From: an uncultured Bacteroidota bacterium
GTDB lineage: Bacteria > Bacteroidota > Bacteroidia > Chitinophagales > Chitinophagaceae
DNA length: 64,000 nt
Direction: 5' to 3'
Assembly: GCA_903887415.1 (NCBI GenBank)
Contig: CAISPO010000005.1
Location: forward strand, 1 to 64,000
The notes below the pieces were generated by a model that saw only the letters and a list, made by a program, of their open reading frames with translations, did not search any database and had not been told where the DNA came from. How positions within the stretch are numbered: the stretch's first letter is position 1; every line of letters starts with the position of its first letter. The translations under genes were made by a program, and so were the position numbers. This document shows, piece by piece, positions 37,975 through 48,276 of the stretch.

Positions 37975-38124
37975 GGGCAACCCTCTATTTAGCTGACTCT
38001 ATGACGTCGGGCAGAAGTTAATCAATGGGGCGAAACTATTTTTTCCCACACAACGTTTTGCTGAAGATGTGAATGAAGTTGAATCTATGCACTCAAGCGA
38101 AGCCCCCTTCAGGGGGTTTGGGGG

Positions 38125-38820
38125 TTATACCCCAGCCGCGCTTATCTCTTTTACCTGCCCCTGCTCTATGCGTACCACACGTGCGGGATATTTCTGGATG
38201 ATTGTATAATCGTGGGTGGCCATAATGAATGCGGTCTGGAAATCACGGCAGATATTGAAGAGCAACTGCATGATCTCGTCTGTTGTATCCGGATCGAGGT
38301 TGCCTGTGGGCTCATCGGCAAGTATCAGCTTGGGGTTGTTTAGCAATGCGCGCGCTATATCCACACGCTGCTGCTCGCCGCCACTCATCTCATAGGTCAT
38401 CTTGGTGCCTTTGTTTTTCAGGCCTACTTTGGATAATACGTTTTCAATTTTCTCCTTCATCAGTGCCTTTTCTTTCCAGCCAGTGGCTTTGAGCACAAAC
38501 TCGAGATTGTCGTACACGTCCCTGTCGGTTAGCAGCCTGAAATCCTGAAATACTATGCCCAGGTTGCGCCTTAATAATGGTATTTTTTGCCAAGTCAGAT
38601 CTTTCAGGTCAAACCCGGCTACGTTGCCCTGCCCTTCTTTCAGATAGATGTCGCCATACAGTGTTTTAAGCAAGCTCGATTTACCGCTTCCCGTCTTCCC
38701 GATGAGGTAGATGAACTCACCCTTGTCCACCTGGAGATTGACGTTATTGAGCACAAGGCTGTTGCCCTGGTATATGTTTGCCTGCGTTAACGATACTATA
38801 TTCTGATCCATCCCATTCAT
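38125..38820 (-). CDS. ftsE: Cell division ATP-binding protein FtsE
   Basis: YLIGKTGSGKSSLLKTLYGD; NLGIVFQDFRLL; MSGGEQQRVDIARALLNNPKLILADEPTGNLDPDT. Confidence 0.85.
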   Translation of the reverse strand: MNGMDQNIVSLTQANIYQGNSLVLNNVNLQVDKGEFIYLIGKTGSGKSSLLKTLYGDIYLKEGQGNVAGFDLKDLTWQKIPLLRRNLGIVFQDFRLLTDRDVYDNLEFVLKATGWKEKALMKEKIENVLSKVGLKNKGTKMTYEMSGGEQQRVDIARALLNNPKLILADEPTGNLDPDTTDEIMQLLFNICRDFQTAFIMATHDYTIIQKYPARVVRIEQGQVKEISAAGV

Positions 38821-38871
38821 TTGTAACAAAGATAAAGGCAATTCATTGAAGAACGATTGCCGGCAAAAAAA

Positions 38872-38902
38872 AAGTGGCTGCACCAAAAGAGAGCAGCCAC
38901 TT
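38872..38902 (-). terminator. Terminator of the 38924..41242 gene
   Basis: AAGTGGCTGC / GCAGCCACTT stem, A tract on + strand (U tract on transcript). Confidence 0.7.
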
Positions 38903-38923
38903 AATAAATAATCATTGTAACTA

Positions 38924-41242
38924 TTAGTACACTATGAGTTTATTAGTCTCGTTCTTGTTACCCGTAGTAGTTGTTACGAGGTACATGCCTGGAACTGCGA
39001 TAGCAGCATGCGGTATCAGTATATGCGCTTCACCTGCTTTTATTACGTCGCTGGCAGTAAAGACGATCTTGCCAGTAACATCAGTTACTGCTACATTTGC
39101 TTTAGTGTTGTTTACATCTTTTATGAGTACATAAGCATCGCCGTTTGTAGGGTTTGGCGCCACTGTGATACCCGTATTTGTGAGGTTAACATCATTTACA
39201 CCGGCAGGCAGGCGGCCAAAGGTAAAATGATCCATGTAGTAGTTATTACCGCTGCTCATAGCATAAAAGTCGCTAAAGCCGTAATAGCCTACGCTTGGGC
39301 CGTTACCGGGCTGGTACCTGAAACGGAAAGTAACATAGTCTTTCCTGGCTGCAGCAGGCAGGCCAATAGTCATTGGAGCCCAATCGGCGGAAGACGAAGG
39401 AACAAAGGGAAATGCAGATGCCCCCCTGTTGTCCAGTGTAGATTTTGTGAGCACTGCTAATTTCGTCCAGGTATTCGATTTGTCAACCGAGTAGCTGATG
39501 AACAATGAGTCAGTAATATCTGTTGATGTGCTGGAACGCGAAGCTCCTGAAAAGAAGAAATCGAGATTGCAGGTATCGGTAAATTGTGACAGGTTTACCG
39601 GAATGCTGAACATGTCATCAACATCACCCTGCGGGGTGCCTGTAGCAGGGTAAAGGCCAACAATCGGATCAAGGGTGCTGTCAAAGCCAACATACTGCAT
39701 ACAATGACTATCATCATACCCAACGTTGTCATTTAGCTGCCACCTGAAGCGATTATTGTAATAGTTGAAAGTAGGCCATTTATCCCTGTCACCGGAAGGA
39801 GTGAAATTTTGGATATAGCTTGTGGCTACAGGGTCAGTTGCAGTTGCGTCAGCAACAAATACAGAGTGGTCAAAAGTAACCGTTGTATCACCAGAATGAT
39901 TACCCGTAGCTTGCATGGAGAACGTTACCCAACCCGGTTCAGAGAAATTGGTTGTTACACTGGTTGTGACGGTAGAAGTACCAACTGATGCACCATTGCC
40001 AAACGTCCACAATAAGTTTGTAACTGTATCGTTCCATGTCTCATTCTTGAAAGTAACGTTTGTGCCGGGGAAAGTAAAGTAGTCAAGAACGTCCTTATAG
40101 TTTGATCCGGCTTTAGTGGCACTGAAATCAGGTATTGGTTTAAGATCTATCCTGGGTACAGTAGCGCCAGTTGAAGTGAAGACGCCCGTACTAATAAGAT
40201 TAAGTGGATTCCAGAGGTTATTCCTGTTACCAATACTGCTGTTAAGGGCTGCATACATACGTTGTACCTGGCCTTTTGTAAACATAACATCGCAAGAGGA
40301 ATAATCCATTATATTCTGCACGTTAGATGTATCCGGATAATTTACGAGGGAATCGTTACCATTTATATCATAATATATTTTGTAGTAGTTGATAGCACAA
40401 GCCGTGTCATAAAGCGGGCAAGTGCTGAAATGGCCCGGAGTTGGTGGAGTATCATCAACGTCATCATCTCCACATCCCATATCAATCGTTCCGCCGCCAG
40501 CGCCATTATTGTTCCATGGGTGAAGAAGGGTGAAGTAATGGCCTGTTTCATGCTGGATGGTATAATTTGAAATCTGGTCAACATTGTAGCGGGCAATTAC
40601 ACCATCGTTGAACGGATAAGCGGCCGCTGCAGACGGAAAGTTTGAGTAAGCCAATATAATGCCTCCCGATATCTGTGCACCAATGGTATTCTCAAACCAA
40701 ATGTTGTAATAGTTTGCAGGGGACCAAAGATCCATTTTGGCCATATCATCACCGCCATAAGTAAGGTAAGTTCTCCGGCGGGTAATCCCATGGGTGGGGT
40801 TGCCGTTCGGATCAATTGTTGCCAGGTGAAAGCGGATAGTTGATTTGCCAATGTACGGCCGGAATGGAGTAATTACCTCCGACAGATCTGTGTTGAGGCC
40901 GGCATATACTGTATTCATAGCGGCGATCAGGTCGTATATGTAATTATCAGTATTGTAGGCGTATTCGGGGCCGAAATCATGCATTACATGTATCACTACT
41001 GGAATATCATAGTATTGCGTATCGCCGGTCGTTCTTGCAAAACCAGACAGATACGCAGGATGGTTTTTATAATAAGCAACAATATCATCCGCTAGCTGTT
41101 TTTCATACCCAGCAATTTCAGGATGTATTACCTTGTATTTTTTGTACATATCCATTGTTGCGCATGGCTCGGTCTGAGCGTAGCTTTTCCCAGCAAAGCA
41201 TGCAATTGTCAGCAGCAACAGAATTAAATTATTTTTTTTCAT
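38924..41242 (-). CDS. M43-type (pappalysin-like) metalloprotease with PKD-like and T9SS C-terminal sorting domain
   Basis: TIQHETGHYFTLLHPW; ITVAPNPTNGDAYVLIKD...GMYLVTTTTGNKNETNKLIVY. Confidence 0.85.
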   Translation of the reverse strand: MKKNNLILLLLTIACFAGKSYAQTEPCATMDMYKKYKVIHPEIAGYEKQLADDIVAYYKNHPAYLSGFARTTGDTQYYDIPVVIHVMHDFGPEYAYNTDNYIYDLIAAMNTVYAGLNTDLSEVITPFRPYIGKSTIRFHLATIDPNGNPTHGITRRRTYLTYGGDDMAKMDLWSPANYYNIWFENTIGAQISGGIILAYSNFPSAAAAYPFNDGVIARYNVDQISNYTIQHETGHYFTLLHPWNNNGAGGGTIDMGCGDDDVDDTPPTPGHFSTCPLYDTACAINYYKIYYDINGNDSLVNYPDTSNVQNIMDYSSCDVMFTKGQVQRMYAALNSSIGNRNNLWNPLNLISTGVFTSTGATVPRIDLKPIPDFSATKAGSNYKDVLDYFTFPGTNVTFKNETWNDTVTNLLWTFGNGASVGTSTVTTSVTTNFSEPGWVTFSMQATGNHSGDTTVTFDHSVFVADATATDPVATSYIQNFTPSGDRDKWPTFNYYNNRFRWQLNDNVGYDDSHCMQYVGFDSTLDPIVGLYPATGTPQGDVDDMFSIPVNLSQFTDTCNLDFFFSGASRSSTSTDITDSLFISYSVDKSNTWTKLAVLTKSTLDNRGASAFPFVPSSSADWAPMTIGLPAAARKDYVTFRFRYQPGNGPSVGYYGFSDFYAMSSGNNYYMDHFTFGRLPAGVNDVNLTNTGITVAPNPTNGDAYVLIKDVNNTKANVAVTDVTGKIVFTASDVIKAGEAHILIPHAAIAVPGMYLVTTTTGNKNETNKLIVY

Positions 41243-41625
41243 TTTCCGAATTTTTTATAAAGTTCCAAAGTTAAAAAATTATCAAGAATAACTGTAACGA
41301 TTGCAAAAAAAATTCCCCACATAAAAATTCAAGTTAAAAGCACCTATCATTCTAATTGACCTTATAATATGCCGAGGTAAAATCCTGGGTATAATTAAAA
41401 TAAAGTTCAAAGCGATCCATAGCAGGTTAATGCATGTTTTTACTATAAATGATCTGGCGTTGGCTGGTGCAAAAAACATAAACGCAATTCATTAAATAAA
41501 AACCACACGTTAGTATCTCAGTTCATTTTTAATAAAACTGACAGCAGTTTGTCATAAGGCCCCATACATAAAAAAATGGCTGCACCGAACCGGGGCAGCC
41601 ACGTTATAAATAAGCAATAAAATTA

Positions 41626-43962
41626 TCAGTACACTATGAGTTTCTTAGTTTCGTTCTTGTTCCCCGTAGTAGTTGTTACAAGATACATACCCGGTACGGC
41701 GATAGCAGCGTGTGGTATCAGTATTTGCGCTTCACCTGCTTTTATCACGTCGCTGGCAGTAAAGACGATCTTGCCGGTAACATCAGTTACCGCTACATTT
41801 GCCTTAGTGCTGTTTACGTCTTTTATGAGTACATAAGCATCACCGTTTGTAGGGTTTGGCGCTACAGTGATATCTGTGTTGGAAAGATTAACATCATTTA
41901 CACCGGCGGGAAGGCGGCCAAAGGTAATATGATCCATATAGTAGTTGTTACCACCGCTCATACCATAAAATCCGGTATAGCCATAGATCCCAACGCTTAC
42001 GGCATTACCGGGCTGATACCTGAAACGGAAAGTAACATAATCTTTCCTGGCTGCAGCAGGCAGGCCAATCGTCATCGGAGCCCAATCGGAAGATGAGGAA
42101 GGAGTGAACGGGAATGCAGCGGCACCTCTGTTATCCAGCGTAGATTTTGTGAGTACGGCTAATTTCGTCCAGGTATTCGATTTATCAACCGAGTAGCTGA
42201 TGAACAAAGAGTCCGTAATATCTGTTGAGGTGCTGGAACGTGAAGTTCCTGAATAGAAGAAGTCAAGGTTACAGGTATCAGTAAATTGTGTCAGGTTTAC
42301 CGGTATGCTGAACATGTCATCAACGTCCCCACCGGGAGATCCTGTGGCGGGGTAAAGGCCGACAAGCGGTTGAAGAGAAGTGTCATAACCAACGTACTGC
42401 ATACAATGACTATCATCGTACCCAACATTGTCATTTAGCTGCCACCTGAAGCCATTACCATAATAATTGAAAGTAGGCCATTTATCGCGGTCACCCGAAG
42501 GGGTGAAATTCTGGATATAGCTTGTAGCTACGGGGTCGGTCGCGTTTGCGTCAGCGACAAATACAGAATGGTCAAAAGTAACCGTTGTATCACCAGAATG
42601 ATTGCCGGTTGCTGTCATAGAGAATGTTACCCAGCCTGGTTCAGAAAAGTTAGTTGTTACGCTGGACGTCACGGTAGAAGTACCAACTGACGCGCCATTG
42701 CCAAATGTCCACAACAGGTGCGTAATTGTATCGCCCCACGTCTCATTCTTAAAGGTGACATTGGTGCCCGGGAAAGTAAAGTAGTCAAGAATATCTTTGT
42801 AATTCGTTCCTGATTTAGTAGCGCTGAACTCAGGTATAGGCTTAAGATCCGGCCTTGGTACCAAGGTATATGACGGTGTCCAAAGGCCAACGCTGATCAG
42901 ATTTGCTGTATCATAAAGATTGTTCCGGCTGCCAATATTACTGTTAAGGGCGGCGTACATGCGTTGTACCTGGCCTTTTGTGAACATGTGCGTACAAGAA
43001 GAATAATCCATGATATTCTGCACATTGGTAGTATCGGGATAGTTCACCAATGAATCGTTACCATTTATATCATAATATATCTGGTAATAGTTGACTGCGC
43101 AGCCGGTATCGTATAATGGACAGGTGCTTGGGTGGCCATATGTAGGTGGGGTATCATCCACATCATCATCGCCGCAGAAAGGGGCGCCGCAAACGCCGTC
43201 GCCAGCGCCATCATTATTCCATGGGTGCAATAAATTAAAGTAATGGCCTGTTTCGTGCTCAATGGTATATGTTCCTGAAAATCCCCCGCCGGTCAAAACA
43301 TCATAACGCGATATTACACCATCGTTGAACGGATAAGATGCTGCCGCAGAAGGAAAATTGGAATATGCCAGGATAGTGCCGCCAGCTACCACGCCGCCGA
43401 TGTGGTTCTCGAACCAGATGTTATAATAATTCTGCGGAGACCAAAGATCCATTTTCGCCATATCGTCGCCGCCATAAGTCAGGTAAGTCCTGCGGCGGGT
43501 AATGCCAATAGTTGGTTTGCCGTTAGGGTCAACAGTGGCAAGATGAAAGCGGATAACCGACTTACCTATGTATGGTACAAACGGAGGTATTATTTGCGAC
43601 AAATCGCTATTTATACCGGCATATACCGTATTCATTTCAGTAATAAGGTTAAATATCTGGTCATCTGTCAAAAAACTATTTTCAGTACCATAGTCATGCA
43701 TAATATGCACCACAACAGGTATATTATAAAAAATTGTATCAGATGTTCCCGTTGTCCTTGCAAAATTGTTGAGCAGAGCTGGGTGAGCTTTGTAATACTG
43801 AACCGTTTGCTCGGCTAATTGCCTTTCATACGCGGCAATTTCGGGATGTATTAGTTTGTATTTATTATACATCTCCGTAGTAGCACAAGGAATAGTTTGG
43901 GCAAAAACTTTACATGTAAGGCATAAAAGCGCAAGCAATAAGACTATTTTATTTTTTTTCAT
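41626..43962 (-). CDS. M43-type metalloprotease, tandem paralogue of 38924..41242
   Basis: TIEHETGHYFNLLHPW; near-identical C-terminal half to neighbour. Confidence 0.85.
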   Translation of the reverse strand: MKKNKIVLLLALLCLTCKVFAQTIPCATTEMYNKYKLIHPEIAAYERQLAEQTVQYYKAHPALLNNFARTTGTSDTIFYNIPVVVHIMHDYGTENSFLTDDQIFNLITEMNTVYAGINSDLSQIIPPFVPYIGKSVIRFHLATVDPNGKPTIGITRRRTYLTYGGDDMAKMDLWSPQNYYNIWFENHIGGVVAGGTILAYSNFPSAAASYPFNDGVISRYDVLTGGGFSGTYTIEHETGHYFNLLHPWNNDGAGDGVCGAPFCGDDDVDDTPPTYGHPSTCPLYDTGCAVNYYQIYYDINGNDSLVNYPDTTNVQNIMDYSSCTHMFTKGQVQRMYAALNSNIGSRNNLYDTANLISVGLWTPSYTLVPRPDLKPIPEFSATKSGTNYKDILDYFTFPGTNVTFKNETWGDTITHLLWTFGNGASVGTSTVTSSVTTNFSEPGWVTFSMTATGNHSGDTTVTFDHSVFVADANATDPVATSYIQNFTPSGDRDKWPTFNYYGNGFRWQLNDNVGYDDSHCMQYVGYDTSLQPLVGLYPATGSPGGDVDDMFSIPVNLTQFTDTCNLDFFYSGTSRSSTSTDITDSLFISYSVDKSNTWTKLAVLTKSTLDNRGAAAFPFTPSSSSDWAPMTIGLPAAARKDYVTFRFRYQPGNAVSVGIYGYTGFYGMSGGNNYYMDHITFGRLPAGVNDVNLSNTDITVAPNPTNGDAYVLIKDVNSTKANVAVTDVTGKIVFTASDVIKAGEAQILIPHAAIAVPGMYLVTTTTGNKNETKKLIVY

Positions 43963-44155
43963 CTCGTTTATTTATAAGTTCCAAAGTTAAAAGATTATCA
44001 AGAGAAAACTAGCAATTCCGGTTTCAATATCTGTAAAATCACATGTAAATGACAAATCACCCAAATTCCAGGACCCTGAATACTATATAAGACGTGTATT
44101 GGCATTAAAATCTTGGGTATTTCTAAAAAAATATTTTCCGCGCTTCACAGTACCA

Positions 44156-45055
44156 TTATTCCACCAGCAGTTTTTTTGTTACCGTACCTGTCTTACTTCC
44201 ATTAAATTGTACATAATAAAACCCTTTGGCCCACGCAGCAACAGGTATTTCCGCCACTCCATTTATGTACCCTTCCCAAACCTGCTGCCCCAGGCTGTTA
44301 AATACGGCTATGCATAAAGTTTCGCTGCCAGATGATATTATGTGCAGCATGTCGTATGCCGGCACAGGGAATACAGTGATTAAAGGGTTTTCATTGCCTG
44401 CGTTGTTGACCCCCAACTCGTAGCCAATAGGATAAACTTCGGTGCACGGTATGGCGGTATCGGGTGCGTATAACACAGGCGCATCTGTAAAACAAAGGAA
44501 CTGTTCATTCGGGCTGCCGTCAATGAAAGGCGGTATCAGGCCCCTTGTGCTGCCCACACCCTCTATCACTGAATAAGTAGAATCATTTGTGAGGAACCGC
44601 CTATGATAAGTACCTGCAAGTAAAATGGAATCTATAGCAACAACCACGTCATTGCCGGCTGATGAAGGGATAGAGTCGCCTACGGCTGCGTTAAAGTCGA
44701 ATATTAATTCTTCTGCCGCAATTGTCAGCATGAATACTTTTCTGCCGCTTTCCCTCACTGCGCCAAAATAAGTATCCGGGTAGCTCGCATATACATTAGT
44801 AACCGGGGGAAGGGCGGAATCTATGGAAATGAAGGAATTGTGCACCCGGGAAAATACCTTGTGATAAATATTTCCATGTGCCTCGGTATCCGTGCCGTTC
44901 ACATACAGGATGCCGTCTATTACCTGTATCTGATAGTCGGCGTCATACAGCCTGTATCTCCATACAGCGCTATCAGCCGGCATCGGGATATACGCCTGGC
45001 TGTACCCGCACCGTGAAGAAAAAAACAGCAATATAAGTATCAGTAATTTTTTCAT
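44156..45055 (-). CDS. T9SS type A sorting domain-containing secreted protein
   Basis: ITVFPVPAYDMLHIISSG...KGFYYVQFNGSKTGTVTKKLLVE. Confidence 0.75.
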   Translation of the reverse strand: MKKLLILILLFFSSRCGYSQAYIPMPADSAVWRYRLYDADYQIQVIDGILYVNGTDTEAHGNIYHKVFSRVHNSFISIDSALPPVTNVYASYPDTYFGAVRESGRKVFMLTIAAEELIFDFNAAVGDSIPSSAGNDVVVAIDSILLAGTYHRRFLTNDSTYSVIEGVGSTRGLIPPFIDGSPNEQFLCFTDAPVLYAPDTAIPCTEVYPIGYELGVNNAGNENPLITVFPVPAYDMLHIISSGSETLCIAVFNSLGQQVWEGYINGVAEIPVAAWAKGFYYVQFNGSKTGTVTKKLLVE

Positions 45056-45094
45056 GCTACGCCTGTATGCAATTTAGGGAATTTACCATTAATA

Positions 45095-45127
45095 TTTTGA
45101 TCGTCCCGGAAACCAGGACGATCAAAA
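45095..45127. terminator. Symmetric hairpin (bidirectional terminator)
   Basis: TTTTGATCGTCC-CGGAAACCA-GGACGATCAAAA. Confidence 0.75.
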
Positions 45128-45139
45128 TATAATTGCGTC

Positions 45140-47590
45140 TTACTTCACGCTAAAGGGCACTGATATCTTTATGCCTATGTTCCTTCCCATGTTATAGATG
45201 CCGGAATGCCCGCGCGGGTCGTTGGGATACTCTTCAAAATATTTTAGCCTGCTCAAAGGGTCCTGGTATGCAACATTGAACAGGTTGTTTCCGAATATGG
45301 ATAAATTGAACATCTTCTTTCCGGCACGGTTTGTAATATCGCTGCCAAATCCTGCATTTATTAAGGTATAGCCTTGCGTAGGTGTTTCCGTATTATCGGT
45401 AAGATATACGCGGTATTGCTTGCCGTAAATAAGCGCCTGCACTTTGATGAAGCTGTTCCTCAGATATTTTGCAGGCTGTTTAAAACTTGCCCTTAACTCT
45501 GATGTGCCGTGCACGGGTGGTATTTGCGGCAGATACCTGTTGCTGTCATTGATGATAACTCCCGGACCGCCTTCATTCACGGCATAGACAACAGACAACG
45601 TATTCTCAAAATGCAGCCAGTCGAGCGGATGAGGATGTATATCAAGGCTCGCTTCTCCGCCATACAGCCGGGCATGTGAGGATGTAAATTTGAATGCGTC
45701 AACCCCTTGCAACATAGAATCACTCCCCTTGTAGGAGATCAGTTTCTGGTTAAAAATATAATTCGAAATATCGTTGTTAAATACCGACAGATTTGCCGTA
45801 ACATGCTTTGAAGTAAACTCAACACCCAGATCTTCCTGCAGGCTGAATTCGGGCTTAAGGCCTGGATTACCTATCTGGTACATATCGGTGCCCGGGTGTA
45901 CCCCGTTAGCCGATATTTCGGCAATATTAGGCGCACGGAAGCCACGCGCAAAATTTGCCTTCAGGGCAAATTGTTTTGAGAAAATATAAGCCATACCAAG
46001 GCTATAGGTCATACCAGTGAAAGTATGGCTGTAGTCTGAAAACACCTGATCAGCGTCGGGAAAATTACGGCTCACTACACTGTTAGGAATGATAGCGGTG
46101 TCGGAGTATAAAGCATCATTGTGAAAAGTACGGCTGTCGAACCTCACACCTCCTGCAATATCCAGCTTCCCGATCGTTTTCTTAAAAACCGCAAACGGGC
46201 CAAAATCAAATTGCTGGTAAGAAGGGATCACATATTCCGTACCATTCGTTACGACGTTGGACTGATACATGCCGTTTATACCGGCAGATACTTCCCAGCC
46301 TAGGAAGCTGTGAAAAAGATATTTCACATCGTAGGTGTAAGTGTTTAGCTGCAGGTCAAGGCCAGGTACATCCACATATTCCGGGTGGCTGAACTCCTCG
46401 CGGATACTCCGCTCAAAACCAACATTGACCACCAGTAAACCGTTAAAAAGGTTGAAATTATTTGCCGACTGTGCCCTGTAATGCTGCACATGCTGGTGCA
46501 GCGCTGGCATTGCATACGTGTTCAGCTCCTGGTTACTGACAACAGGCCTGAAATTATCCAGCTCTGTGATCTGCTTTGTAAACTGCCTTGTGGCAGAATC
46601 ACGGCTACCATCCGGTATAGCCTGGAGGTCATTGAAAGCTGTGAGGTCCAGATGTGAAGAGCCCCATTTCCTGTCGATCCCAAAAGATGCACTTGCGTCC
46701 GTTTCGTTATAGTTAGTGGCATATACCCTCCCGTCGATAGGATCACTGTAATCCATAGCCTGTTTATGAGATACCCTTACCATCCACGACAAGCCCTTAT
46801 TATTGCCGGCCATCATCCCGCTGCCGCCAAGCAGGTTATTGTTGTTCTGGTATTCGCCCGTGAAGTTGCCGATGATTTTACCATCGGGCGGCGGCGGCGT
46901 GGGTATCAGGTTTACCACGCCCGCAAGTGCGTCAGACCCATAGATAAGGCTTGCAGGGCCTTTCACCAGCTCTACCCTGTCTATACCATATTCATCTACT
47001 TCTATGCCATGCTCATCGCCCCACTGCTGGCCTTCCTGCCTCATGCCGTCGTATAAGGTAAGTACCCTGTTGTAGCCAAGCCCGCGGATAAACGGTTTTG
47101 AAATATTAGGGCCAGTAGTTACCGCGGCAACCCCGGGTACTTCAGCAAGGGCATCTATGATATTAGTGCTGATGTTTTCCCGCAAGTATTGGTTATTAAT
47201 AGCCACCACCGGCACAGGGCTGCGGTTGATCTCGGTTGCCTTCGACTGGCCGGTAATAACGACCTCTTTACTTTCCAACGCGCTTTCACTAAGTACAAAA
47301 TTCTGGTGTACCACACCGCTGATATTAAGGCTAAAAGTAGTTTTTGAATAACTGATAAGACTGGCAACGATAACAAACCTGCCGTTCGGCAAGTTTTCAA
47401 GCATGTAATAACCATTGCTGTCTGCTACAGTACCTACCTTGAGATCTGGTATCTCTATTATTGCGCCTTGCAGTGGTAAGCCTTTTGTGTCTTTCACGGT
47501 TCCGGAGAGCGTGTTGCCTGCAGGTGTTTTTGCAGGGCATACCGCAGTATAATAAATAGATAAAAAAACAAGAATAATATATCTATGCAT
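45140..47590 (-). CDS. TonB-dependent receptor with carboxypeptidase-like N-terminal domain
   Basis: GTVKDTKGLPLQGAIIEIPDLKVGTVADSNGYYMLENLP; plug and barrel motifs; C-terminal MGRNIGIKISVPFSVK. Confidence 0.93.
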   Translation of the reverse strand: MHRYIILVFLSIYYTAVCPAKTPAGNTLSGTVKDTKGLPLQGAIIEIPDLKVGTVADSNGYYMLENLPNGRFVIVASLISYSKTTFSLNISGVVHQNFVLSESALESKEVVITGQSKATEINRSPVPVVAINNQYLRENISTNIIDALAEVPGVAAVTTGPNISKPFIRGLGYNRVLTLYDGMRQEGQQWGDEHGIEVDEYGIDRVELVKGPASLIYGSDALAGVVNLIPTPPPPDGKIIGNFTGEYQNNNNLLGGSGMMAGNNKGLSWMVRVSHKQAMDYSDPIDGRVYATNYNETDASASFGIDRKWGSSHLDLTAFNDLQAIPDGSRDSATRQFTKQITELDNFRPVVSNQELNTYAMPALHQHVQHYRAQSANNFNLFNGLLVVNVGFERSIREEFSHPEYVDVPGLDLQLNTYTYDVKYLFHSFLGWEVSAGINGMYQSNVVTNGTEYVIPSYQQFDFGPFAVFKKTIGKLDIAGGVRFDSRTFHNDALYSDTAIIPNSVVSRNFPDADQVFSDYSHTFTGMTYSLGMAYIFSKQFALKANFARGFRAPNIAEISANGVHPGTDMYQIGNPGLKPEFSLQEDLGVEFTSKHVTANLSVFNNDISNYIFNQKLISYKGSDSMLQGVDAFKFTSSHARLYGGEASLDIHPHPLDWLHFENTLSVVYAVNEGGPGVIINDSNRYLPQIPPVHGTSELRASFKQPAKYLRNSFIKVQALIYGKQYRVYLTDNTETPTQGYTLINAGFGSDITNRAGKKMFNLSIFGNNLFNVAYQDPLSRLKYFEEYPNDPRGHSGIYNMGRNIGIKISVPFSVK

Positions 47591-47807
47591 GATTTTAGTT
47601 TTTGAATAAATGATCTGATTTGTATGGAATGTTTCGCAAAAGGGTGTCTAGCAGAAGCGCAAAGGCGCAGTTGAACGCATTTTGTTTTAGAGCGGCAAAG
47701 CGCGATGGACCTCTCCCCGGCCCTCTCCGAGGGAGCGGGAGCTATTACGTAACAGGTATCGGAAAAGACAACCCGTTCCATTTTACTGGGGAGGAAGACA
47801 AAAACGG

Positions 47808-48170
47808 TCAGGAAACAACAGGAGGCCCCCTTAAAGAGGTAACAGTATGTTGGGATGAATAACGGAAATGATAAGACGGCAGCACATAATTTGCTGTATG
47901 TACCCTGACGTCTTCAAACAAAAGGAACTGCTTGTCTGCAGCTACATAGGGAGCAAAGACAAAACCCAAAAATGCACAGTGAATATGCTTTTGCGTTATT
48001 ACGATCTCTCCTTTTTTATAAACAGGGTGGACCGTATCATGGTGATGGTACAGCGCATTGTGCAAATACTCTGTAGGCGCTACTCCGATAAGGAATACCG
48101 CGAGCATCACCCAACTAACTATTTTTACAGCCTGCTGCCTCAATGAAACGCTTGTTTGTAACAGCGGCAA
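47808..48170 (-). CDS. His-rich small membrane/exported protein upstream of TonB receptor
   Basis: YLHNALYHHHDTVHPVYKKGEIVITQKHIHC...LRGPPVVS. Confidence 0.55.
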   Translation of the reverse strand: MPLLQTSVSLRQQAVKIVSWVMLAVFLIGVAPTEYLHNALYHHHDTVHPVYKKGEIVITQKHIHCAFLGFVFAPYVAADKQFLLFEDVRVHTANYVLPSYHFRYSSQHTVTSLRGPPVVS

Positions 48171-48276
48171 AGTTAGGGCTATTTTTCAGCAATATTATCC
48201 CCCTGTTTAAGGGGTGCATTAGTCTTTTTACTAAAGGTTTACTGCTTTCCCCCACTCGCAAACTCACAACTTACGA

